Notes under the pieces: generated by a model
Databases searched by the model: none
Seen by the model: the letters and a program-made list of their open reading frames with translations, nothing else
What the model was told of the DNA's origin: nothing
Position numbers and translations under genes: made by a program
Shown here: piece by piece, positions 1 to 8,995 of the stretch
Layout: each line of letters starts with the position of its first letter
Numbering within the stretch: position 1 is the stretch's first letter
Origin: Seminavis robusta
Lineage: Eukaryota; Bacillariophyta; Bacillariophyceae; Naviculales; Naviculaceae
Reading direction: 5' to 3'
Length of the DNA: 28,032 nt
NCBI GenBank assembly: GCA_903772945.1
Contig: CAICTM010001504.1
Location: forward strand, 1-28,032

Positions 1-206
1 TCAAGGTAACCACTTGCAATTGGTTACTAACCAGTGGTTACTGGTTACTTACCTATAAAATAACCAAAAGTTTTGGTTACCCAACCAGTAACCGGTAACC
101 AGTACCCTAGAACTTTTGGTTGCTCAACCAGTAACTGGTAACCAGTACCCTAGAACTTTTGGTTACTCAACCAGTAACCAGTAACCAGTACCTAACCAAT
201 TGGTTA
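1..206. repeat. GGTTACTGG-rich tandem repeat
   Basis: Short words of the type GGTTACTGGTTAC and their complements recur throughout. The clearest tandem unit is about 53 bases. It runs from 'ccctagaacttttggtt' through 'caaccagtaac' and is seen two to three times between about 70 and 200. The words occur in both orientations, so the stretch could fold on itself. It may continue to the left of the window. No coding signal is seen. Confidence 0.75.
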
Positions 207-1567
207 GCGATCCCTGCTCCCAACCCCCAAAAGAGATCTTTTTCGGGGGCAGGGGCCACCTAATTATTGAGTGGGTTTTCTACAGTGAAGAGCTGGGGCT
301 GTGCATTTGACCCACTTCTGCTTGACTTGTCTTGCAGGTACAGCTGCTGAAACCGGTTTAAGCTGGGTTTCCACATCTCAGAAGGCCTTTAACTAAATGT
401 TTCCCAAAGTATATAACACAACTTAAACACTGGAGTATCTATTAAAAAAAGTCTTCGGGTGAGCACACTGACCAACGTACCATCGTACCAGCAGCTTATA
501 CGAATTATTAGCTGTACAGCTCAGTACTGAGTACTCAGTAGTCATTTTGTCTACTTACCGGTATGCACTACCAGTACCAGTACTCTAGCGCGGACTTCCT
601 TGAAGCTAACTCGAAGAGTACGCCGGCTGGTTCTATGTTTGTAAGTGTTTCCTTACGTGCAATGGACAGTGTTTAAGTAGAAAGATGAAAGAGAACCCAG
701 TTCAATGGTTGCTGCCAGTTCAGTTGCCACCATCATCAGCATCAAGCTAATAAAAGGAGTTGCGGGAATACCTGTTCTACTGTTCTACTTCTTGGTCATG
801 TTTCAATTTCGTTTTAGTTTGGTAAAATTACTAAAAATGGAAGAATGACACAATCTAGAAGGCTTTACGTAATGTTTAGTGCAAATTAGTACAGTCGTAC
901 ATATAATCTGGAAGATACCGGTAGGAGGAACTCATAAGTGGAAGATTAACCCACACTTACAGTTTGACCCAAAGGAGGGACATCAAAGTCCCATTCCCCG
1001 CAACTCCCTTCTGTAACCCACTTGCCAAAACACCGCCCAACCGCCGTTTTGTCACTGTTTTGTCCAACATTCAACACACACGATTCCGTGTTTTACCTTA
1101 CTGGTAGTTTAGTCAAGATGACTTCTGATCTGTGTCTACCCAGTGCCCAGTGCAAAAGCCTGTGCAAGGTTTCAATGTCCCCTCGGGCCTCGTATTTGAG
1201 GCAGAGGTGGCCAGATCCGCTGGAGCGGTATCCTTCCATGAGTAGTCCACGGTAGCTTTTCTACCGGAGAGGGCAACTTCCATCAGATTGCAGACAACAG
1301 CTACGGCAGCTGCATGGCCACACACACACCACCACAAAAAGGGAACTCAGCGACTTCGCCCATTCGCCCGCTACCTATCTGGAAGTCTAGCATCATCAGT
1401 GGAAGACCGTGAAAACTTGGATCAGGGAACATCAACTCGACGACATTACTGTTCCATACATAGCCGACCTGCAATAGCTGTATCCTATCAATCAATCAAT
1501 CAACCAATTGGAAGAGCCGGGAAAGTGGTACCGGTTGTACCGATAGAAGAGCTTTCTGACCTGTACC
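207..1567. other. Intergenic region upstream of the heat shock factor gene
   Basis: No convincing gene is seen. Reading frames are short, overlap on both strands and have no recognisable protein character. The stretch contains an inverted-repeat element (755-1010, listed separately) and several short palindromic words built from CAGTACTG or ACCGGTA. The part next to 1568 presumably holds the promoter and 5' leader of the heat shock factor gene, but I cannot point to a defined element. Confidence 0.5.
755..1010. mobile_element. Small inverted-repeat (MITE-like) element
   Basis: The left arm AGGAGTTGCGGGAAT (755-769) is answered by ATTCCCCGCAACTCCCT (993-1009) as an imperfect inverted repeat with one extra base. 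The interior is AT-rich and non-coding. Depending on where the ends are placed, a TAA on each side could be a 3-base target duplication, which would fit a PIF/Harbinger-type non-autonomous element. Only one copy is visible, so the assignment is tentative. Confidence 0.4.
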
Positions 1568-3600
1568 ATGAAGCGCAGCGGCGGAGCCATTGGAGGGAAT
1601 GAGGCCCGGAGGGCCAGGTTGGAGCCGGAGATTGCTCCTGAGCGCAACGAGGAAGCAAAGGACGCAGAAGGTAGGGCATGCAGGGGCAGTGCAGGATCGA
1701 CACATCGACACCCAGCTTACTTATCTGGGTATCAATCAATCCTCAGGTGGTAATCCGCGCCCACCTCCTCGTGTATGGGGTTCGTATCTCATTCTGATGT
1801 TTGTTGGCCCAATCTTGTTGCTTTTCTTCACGCGTGATGACCATGGTTGTACATCAGGGAGAGAATCTTCGATAAAGGAGGAGGAAGAGAAGGACGATGA
1901 GTCGACAGATGTGGAAACAGACGAACAAGGGCAGCCAAAGGATGACAGAGAGGAAGCGAAAGGCAGACTTAAGGAAGATGACGAATCCACTTTGGAAGAG
2001 GATTCAGATGCTCCTGATCCTTCCCACAGTGTTGACGATCAGGATGATATGGAAGAATCAGCTACTGCAGGCCAAGCCTTCGCTTCAATGCCCTCCAGGA
2101 AGAAAGCAGGTGATGAGTCTCCAAGCAAGCTGTCTTATCCCAAGCCCAAGAACTTTGCCGAGCGCATGATGAACGCACTAGAGAAAGGTATAGCGTCGGA
2201 ATCAATATGGTGGGTTGGCGACGGAAAGGCCGTCGCCTTGCACCCCAAGAACCTAAAGATGAGTTCCTCCTTGACGGAATACTTCAAGGCTAAGGACTAC
2301 AGTGGTTTCATCCGGAATTGCAACCGTTGGGGATTCAGGAGGGTGGCAGCCTATCGAGTTTCGCCGGGCATTGTCACCTACGAAAACAGTTTGTTTCAAA
2401 GAGACCACGCTCATTTGGTAAAGCACATGCGCATGGTAAGTCATATGCCGTGGGGTTATTCTTGTTTCTTGTGGATGCATCCAATACCTTTGTCTCACGG
2501 CGTTGCTTTTGGTTTCTATTTCATTTCTGTTCTCGTCTGCCATTTCTCTTGTACCGTAGGACTCGGACGTACAAGATGTCTTTGCAAGGCACCAAAAGAC
2601 GAGCGATGGAGACGCCAGAGCTGATGAGTCTGAGGCTGACAAGACGGCACGTCTCATTGCCGAAGTCAAGGCGATGAAGAGAGAGAATCGGACCCGTCGA
2701 CCGAGGCATCAAGCCGCTGCCGACGCTGAAAGCCTGGAGAGGGCAAGTGCTGTGTTTCAATCCACAGCAAACTTGGACTCTCTGCCAGTGGACGATTCCT
2801 CCCTCTCCAAGGAATTTTTGTTCCGCAAGATATTGCAGCTGTCGGAGCAGTTCTTGGACCATCCCGGAAGCCTTTATTCGGAAGACGCTTCCATGACAAC
2901 CACTATGCAACTTGTGCGAGCCCTCGGTCAGCAGCATGAGCAATCGCTGCAAGAATCGGGGCATCTCAATGCCGTTCTTCAGTTGGAGAATTCTGTTCAG
3001 CAGGCCCAGGCGGAGCAGAGACGGGCTACTATTCCGGCAGCAGCCGCCGCAAACCCTTCGGCGCCTGCCCCTGTGCCACCGGCAGAACCTCCAGCGGCAC
3101 CCCACCCTCCAGCCGCGGCATCACGACCAGAGGCAAATCCGCTTGGAAATCATGATTTGACGATGCAATTGTTGGCTCGTACCCAACCAAATTCCAACTC
3201 GACGGCGAACGCGTTGGAGGCTCTGTTATTACAAAGCCAGGGCACGCATCTTGGTCAGCTTCTCCAGCAGGCACATGCTGCGCCACAACCACCACCCCCG
3301 CCACCGCAGCAACAAGAGCGACTTGGTGTCGATCGACTGTTGGCCGAACAGCTGCAGCAAAGTCTCCTCGGGTCGTCGTCGGGTGATGCGAATTCCATGC
3401 TCGCAGCTGCCTTGGCCCAGTCGTTGGCGCCTCGTGTAGAACAGCAACAACAACCACAACAGGCAGTGGTTGGTACTTCGAATCAAGAAATGAAGAGTAA
3501 CGCAGCTGACGGAGGGGCGGAGTCGTCTCCACAATTCACTACAGCTCAAGAACTGCTCATGCGAGTCATGAATCAGCGCCGCAACCCCGGTGGGAATTAG
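1568..3600 (+). CDS. Heat shock factor (HSF)-type transcription factor, three exons
   Basis: This is a probable nuclear DNA-binding regulator. The proposed structure is join(1568..1670, 1858..2435, 2560..3600), giving 573 residues. The HSF-type winged-helix domain lies at about residues 133-227. Family landmarks are an N-terminal helix (FAERMMNAL), an aromatic Trp pair before GDGKA, LTEYFKAKDYSGFIRNCNRW for the recognition region, and GFRRV. The domain is divergent from the usual F-Q-R-Q-L-N-x-Y-G-F core. Ahead of it is a long acidic, Lys/Glu-rich segment. After it come a charged helical stretch and an Ala/Pro/Gln-rich tail with polyproline and polyglutamine, typical of activation regions. 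Intron 2 (2436-2559, GTAAGT...TAG) is needed to keep the frame open. Intron 1 (1671-1857, GTAGGG...CAG) is inferred because the phases match exactly and it removes an out-of-place hydrophobic stretch. An unspliced start at 1590 is the alternative. HSF families are expanded in diatoms, so the target genes cannot be guessed. Confidence 0.85.
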
Positions 3601-5714
3601 ATGATGCGGTAGTACATGTAGATTGTTGTGCGGTTGCTGCCTTGCGGAGGAATCATATGCTGCGGTTGCGGTTGCTGAAATTGAATTCGTAGTGTCACAG
3701 GAGACATTTGGGTTGCGCAACGAGACTCGACTCGAGCAAAGTGGATTTAGATTTGTCGTGCCCATAAGGACTGCGGTCCTTACTACCAGTACCAGTTAGA
3801 GAAGCCAAAGTAGGGCTGAGTAATCAATAGGTGTGTTCATGTTCATTTACTACAATCTGGCTGTAGAATCTCGCTTTGACTTGATGCCCACCTCATCCGA
3901 CCTCTCCCCACGAGGTCTTGCGAATCTAGGTCGCCAAAGAGAGCTCCTCGTTGCCTTTCAACCCACTCATCTGGCTGTTTCATCTTGGTCTCTGTCACCA
4001 CTGCAGATCAAGGGTGGCAAATGTCCCCCTAAGGTTGGATAGAGGATGGAGGTTTCTACAGTATAGTGGCCACTCAAAGCGGAAGTCCACCACCACGGTG
4101 CGCTCAATGCGCCATCGCCATCAAGGCGGATGGTTGCTCCCTTATTTGACTCAATCGACTCAAATTTCAGTAAAAGATTTCCGTCGATTTCACGTGCCCC
4201 ACAGACGGTGGCGAGTGCCGGATCATACTACTCTCCGCGGACCTGCGGACCAGCGACAGGAAGAAGGTGTGGATGGTCGAGGCATTCCTTCATACCTTCC
4301 CTACTGGAGAGCTAGACACAGCCGCCCATGCGCTACCGAGAGACGAGCGATGCTATCCAAGATCATCCCAGAAAAGAGCGAAACTGAAAGGACCACCTGG
4401 GCTCATCAGACATCGGTGCTTTACGAGGGCGCAGGATTTCCATCTTCAGCTCCGGCAGTCAGAGACTCGTTTGATCCTCCTACAAGAATGACGGAGTCCC
4501 TATGGGCTATGGACTTCCTTTCTCTCAGGCGACCTTCGTGGGACAACCCGTGGCCAAACGGAAAAAGAAGAGGCTAGGGTCCGTGCCCATTTCATCACAA
4601 TCATCGAAACTGGACATGCGGCCATTGCCCTGCTCTGGTGCCACAGGAAGAGGACCCCGCACCTCCAAATTTGCCAGCAGAGAACTACCAACGCACCCAT
4701 GGAAAGGTCCAAGGAAGGGATCAGCTGCGGCCTAGAGGCAACCCTCTCGTCTCGAGGAGTCTCTGGTCAAGAGTTGGCATCGCATGTGCGGACGGCTACA
4801 TTTGCATTTGCGGACAGCTGCACAAGTACTGTTCCCTAATGTCAGGAGAGGGCAAATGGTGGAAACGCGACAACATTGGGCAGTGGTATCTCCAGTGCAT
4901 GTCTGAGGATACAATCAGGCATTCCGTTGGTTCTGGATAGATGCCAGTGAATGGAGCCTGGCTTCGCCGCAGTACATGGATCTGAGACGATACGGGTACT
5001 GGATCTCGCTCCTCCAAAGGGATTCCTCGCTATCGCTCAAAAGACCAAAATCCTTGGTCAAAACCGAGAGGCTCCAGAGACATCCGCTCGGGCGACGAAA
5101 CGTTCGATTCTCTAGTTTGTCTCAACCTGATTGAATCATTCGACAGCCACAATCTTCTTTGAGAGCACCCCAAACCTGGGGACAACGACGTACGGTACCT
5201 GGTAGTTCATCTATTGGAGAAGGATGGGTGCGCCAGAACTAGTATCATGCATGAAGATTGCACGCCAAAGCGTCCACTCTGGGAAGATTCTGGAAGGAGT
5301 ACTGAATACCACAACTTTTGAGAGGGAAGACCAGGATATATCTCGACCGCGCCAGGAGCGCATTTCAGGCATCAGACGACCGATCAACCAACCATCCCAT
5401 TGTTTGGGTTTATCATTGCGGAGGAGGTGATCGCAGCGTCTCGTCCATACACACTGGCTGCTAATGCATTGAACGAACGAGCATCGAGAGGACACAACTG
5501 TAGTGGCACCGTCATTCCTTCGTACCATACCAGGCACTGGCAACATACAGTTGCTTCAAGCGCACGCGCTGGCAGCCACTTGTGATGATGGCTCCCCTGC
5601 AGCCTTACGATTGGGCGCCAATGTTAGTTTGTCTGCGGAAAGTCTATGGTGCATCTTCCGAATGGCTGAGTAGTAAAAGTATCCAGTCTCGGTGGAACAG
5701 GGAGACTACCTACT
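3601..5714. other. Long stretch with no recognised gene
   Basis: The first 150 bases or so are presumably the 3' untranslated region of the heat shock factor gene. The rest has several open frames on the plus strand (longest 3951-4577, 208 codons, and others around 4502-4940). They overlap each other in different frames, and I recognise no domain in any of them. The pattern of medium open frames shifting from one frame to another at 3950-4940 would fit a decayed coding sequence, possibly a mobile element, but I cannot identify one. Confidence 0.4.
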
Positions 5715-6278
5715 GGTCCGGAGGACTTTCTTCAGCGCTTGCACGAAAAGCGCCCTAGCTACCGGGCACGAGCAGCTGAGTGGAGTCGAGTCGTTTAGAG
5801 TTGCACGATGTTGGAGCGTACCGGCTTCATTGCCGTAAGAGGGCGGTCCTAAACTACTAGCACGGCTACCGTCCTATCTACATAGTCTGCCTACTGCCGA
5901 CGTTCACCACCGCCCCATGAACGAGGGCTAGAGCACGGTTCCTTAGTAGCCAGGATTTGACTATTCGTCCGGAGGACCTTTTTCAAGGCTGGCACGAAGC
6001 GTGCCCTAAGGCATGGGCAGCTGAGTCGTTTCCGTTGATTAGTTGCAGGATATGAAGTTGGAGCGTACCAGCTTCATTGTCATATTAGTAAAGGGCGATG
6101 CTCTCTCATACCAGCACGGTTACCGTACTATCTACATAGTCTTCTGCCGCCGTTCAGCAGCCACCGCCCCATGAACGAGGAGCGGGTCGCTATGACTGTC
6201 ACTACGCTACAACGGAGCGGTGGGCATCTTCATGCTGTGACCTGTAGCACGGTTCCTTAGTAGCCAGGATTTGACCTA
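5715..6278 (+). repeat. Two-copy direct tandem duplication
   Basis: Two direct copies adjoin each other at about 5715-5965 and 5966-6278. Both begin with GTCCGGAGGAC and both end with CACGGTTCCTTAGTAGCCAGGATTTGAC. Between these they share GGAGCGTACC, AGCACGG.TACCGT, CTATCTACATAGTC and CCGCCCCATGAACGAGG in the same order. The second copy is about 60 bases longer because of an insertion after GAACGAGG. The copies have diverged by many substitutions, so the duplication is not recent. No protein is encoded. Confidence 0.8.
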
Positions 6279-6795
6279 TCAGCAGTAGGGCGTTGATCAA
6301 CGGTACTATGTCACCCCCACGACAAGAGGGTCTGTGTGACGATGTCCCAAGCTGTGGCCATTGCCTTGGCTGGCTAGCAAAGCAAGATGCCAACAGAGAC
6401 CATAGCGTAAAAGTTGATGTTCTTATGTCTGGACCATCCCAAAGTAACCTCTCCCGTGTTTGTGTGCCGTTGTGGTCGGACCACTCAGTGGGAACTGGGA
6501 TGGGCCCGTGTGGAGGGCTGTTGGTGGCTTCCGTGAACTGTTCAGTGTATCCGTTTAAAAACAAACAGTAGCTACTATGAATCTTCGACTTATGATGCTA
6601 TGAAATACTTGGGTGTGACTCGTCCTTGCAGTTTTTCTTTTTTCTTGCTTTTGCGTTTCCCCCCGGCAAAGCGAGAACGAAAGAAAACCAGCCACTTTCC
6701 TGTTCCGTTTATATGAACGAACCCAACATCCATCCAACTGCCAAACACACACCAACATACAGGACATCAGGGCGACACAAAAAGATGGCACTTTT
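6279..6795. other. Intergenic region, nothing identified
   Basis: No gene or strong repeat is seen. The part nearest 6796 is the likely 3' untranslated region of the minus-strand gene that ends there. Two overlapping open frames on opposite strands (6202-6564 and 6293-6571) have no recognisable protein character. Confidence 0.4.
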
Positions 6796-7455
6796 TTACC
6801 AGGCCGCCCCAGTCATGGCAGCCAAGACGTCCGTTCCGCCAAGAGCCAGGGACCCACTGCGACTGCCACACGATCCAAGACCAAGTGACAAGCGTGCTAG
6901 GTTGGTTTTACCGTCGGCACCCTGTTGGAGGCTGCTGGCAGTGCTGTTGTTGCTGCTGCTGCTGTTGGGTGGACCCAGCAGTGCCGCTTTTATGGCCATG
7001 AGTTTGACGAGTCGTTGTTCTTGTTGGACCTGCTTGGCTCTCTGTAGTTCTTGAGTGGCCTTGGCCAGCAGTTCGCGACTGGCTTTGGACCGACGTTGGG
7101 CTTCTTCAAACGCCTTTAGCCGGGCCGCAATGTCTTGAGGAGAGAGGGACACGGCTGGTTGCTGCTGCTTACTCGTATTCTTGAGGGCCTGCATGGCTTG
7201 AATGGCGGGGTGATTGGCAATCAGAGCAGCAGCAGCATTGTTCTTGTCAAGAGCGCTCGTAGTGCTGGCAACAACGGGTGGAGCTGGTGAAGGGGATTCT
7301 GCGTCTTGGCGCTTCTTCACCGGAACGTCCAAATGACGTTTCTTGAGTGGAGGGAGGAAGCTTCGTCCAGGAGGGTCTCTACTGCGAGAAACAGAGCTCT
7401 CTGGGTCCAGCGGACGCTTCTTGGTCCATTCGTAAGAGTGGGAATCGGTTGTCAT
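6796..7455 (-). CDS. Unknown nuclear-like coiled-coil protein, 219 residues
   Basis: I do not recognise a family. The start at 7455 is preferred over 7503 because its ATG has a good context (ACC before ATG) and the extra 16 residues look like leader. The protein begins MTTDSHSYEWTKKRPL and has basic clusters (KKRPL near residue 11, PLKKRHLDVPVKKR near 37-50) that would fit nuclear import. An Ala-rich segment follows. A long helix of about 55 residues around positions 105-165 is rich in Ala, Glu, Arg, Gln and Lys (LKAFEEAQRRSKASREL), and is likely a coiled coil. The tail is Ser/Asn and Gly/Leu-rich. The frame is clean and in keeping with a real gene. A single-exon nuclear cofactor or RNA-associated protein is possible, but no function can be claimed. 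Confidence 0.6.
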   Translation of the reverse strand: MTTDSHSYEWTKKRPLDPESSVSRSRDPPGRSFLPPLKKRHLDVPVKKRQDAESPSPAPPVVASTTSALDKNNAAAALIANHPAIQAMQALKNTSKQQQPAVSLSPQDIAARLKAFEEAQRRSKASRELLAKATQELQRAKQVQQEQRLVKLMAIKAALLGPPNSSSSNNSTASSLQQGADGKTNLARLSLGLGSCGSRSGSLALGGTDVLAAMTGAAW

Positions 7456-8409
7456 GGTGAGCAATGCTGGAAGCGAATACGAAAATAAATCAAGACCTGG
7501 CAACAGTGCCGTACGGAACTGTCAAAGAAGTTGTTGCTTGGTGATAAACTTTTGAGAATTGTGTGCTTTTTGCGCTTCGTTTTGGCTTGATGGGTTCACC
7601 TTGGCTAATGTTACTAGCTAGTAAGAGTAGGCGGGAGGTCCGTTGACGTTGTTGTCAAGCGAAACAATAGTGTAAAAGAAACTCAGACTGTCAATACTTG
7701 ATTGAAAATGCCGCAATGCCTTCACAAATAAATAAAACAATAAAAAATGTGAGCTCGTAGACCTGCAGCTCTGCCTGCAATGACTGACATCGTCATTGAT
7801 GTCTTGGGGTTTTACTGGTTGACTCCCCTCTTGAGTAATCGATAATTCCAATTCTTCGGAATTGAAGACCATGACTCTTCCGATGACCCATCATCATTCA
7901 ACTACTGTCATTGATGACTCGATTGATGTATACCAAAATCTAGGTGCATCCAATGACCAGTACCTTCTTGAAATGAGATGCTGGCATCTATGCTCTACAG
8001 TATTGCTGAGTGGCTACCGGTATCGCTATCGACCATCGACCGGTAGCTACCGGTACCGTACGGGAGCTACCGGTAGCTAGCCAGCCATTTGGATGACAGC
8101 AAGCATGAAGCAAAAGCAGAGGCAGGGTTGAGAAATAAGGAGCACAGGAGCATCTACTTCCGCTTCCCTTAACACCTTTTTGTTTCTACCTGGTAGTTGT
8201 GTACATGAATGTGCCTGCATGCCTGCAACAAAAGACTCGACTGAGACTCTCTTTTTCCCTTTTTCCCAAATCTATTTCAGCAAAGACGGATCCTACGGTC
8301 TTCTACAACGGAACTCTAACCCACAATGACTATCTTGCTGCGGGATCTACTTTCCTTTGATTCCACTCCGGAGAAATCGAAACAGGGAAGGCGACTTCTT
8401 TGCAGGCTT
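7456..8409. other. Intergenic region with ACCGGTA palindrome cluster
   Basis: No convincing gene is seen. The part near 7456 is upstream of the minus-strand gene and should contain its promoter. At about 8013-8080 the words CTACCGGTA and CGGTAGCTACCGGTA are repeated as nested palindromes. Low-complexity TTTTTCCC runs lie near 8250-8270. Confidence 0.45.
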
Positions 8410-8802
8410 TTATTCCTCGGGTGAGGCCGTCATCGTCTTCTTCCATTCCAATAAAACGTCCTCCACATGGGCGATGACTCCCCCTCTAGCTAGTAGGCGG
8501 GATGACCGCCTCTTCCTCGTTTCCTTCGTTTTACGTGTGCTGTCACGCTGTCACCAAATAAATAGATCGCAGTGGTTTCGGTGTCACTGCAGCCACCATG
8601 GTACTGGTACCACCATCGCGGAAGATCAGTGAGCTTTCACAGCAGCTCCTTCTTTGGCTGGCTGCTGGGGATAGAAATGCCCGTGTTACATGTTACTCGT
8701 CCAGCCAAGTTTTGGCATACTAGCTAGCACTCTTGGCACAGTTGGCCCAATCTGGACATGAGTTCCTCTGACATGCGATTGTAGCATTGTCAAAGAACCG
8801 GA
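8410..8802 (-). pseudogene. Decayed copy of the 3' end of the neighbouring carboxylesterase gene
   Basis: This stretch matches the 3' end of the carboxylesterase gene (about 8997-9380) in the same orientation. Shared words in the same order include TTATTCCTC.GGTGAGGC, CTTCTTCCAT.CCAATAA, ACGTCCTCCACAT, GGCGATGACTCC, ATAGATCGCA, GAAATGCCCGTGTT, ATGAGTTCCTCTGACATG and GATTGTAGCATTGTCAAAGAAC. The copy has many small insertions, deletions and substitutions. No reading frame runs through it, so it is a fragment, about 130 codons long, of an esterase tail. It lies roughly 190 bases beyond the stop of the intact gene, which suggests a tandem duplication followed by loss of the rest. Confidence 0.85.
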
Positions 8803-8995
8803 ACTGCAACAACTGAACCTACGACGATTTTAGCAAAACGTCAAGTGACTGAACTAGCTAAGCAAGTTCACTCACAAAATGGCGTCGTTTACTTGCTTGG
8901 CTTTCAGTGAAACTTGTTTTTCGACCACATCGACATGCACAACAATGAAGCGGGAGCAAGGAGAGGTTGGGGAACCGTAATAGGCTTCAACTTTA

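Noticed and set aside
1590..1857. A membrane-anchored form of the heat shock factor.
   Set aside because: The hydrophobic stretch is better explained as intron sequence, because a phase-matched GT-AG intron removes it.
3029..3765. Minus-strand frames opposite the last exon of the heat shock factor gene.
   Set aside because: They overlap a well-supported coding exon and have low-complexity Leu/Val/Cys composition from the CAG and CCA repeats.
3951..4577. 208-codon plus-strand frame as a gene.
   Set aside because: It has no domain, Arg/Pro/Ser-rich mixed composition, and overlaps other frames of similar quality. It is left as unassigned.
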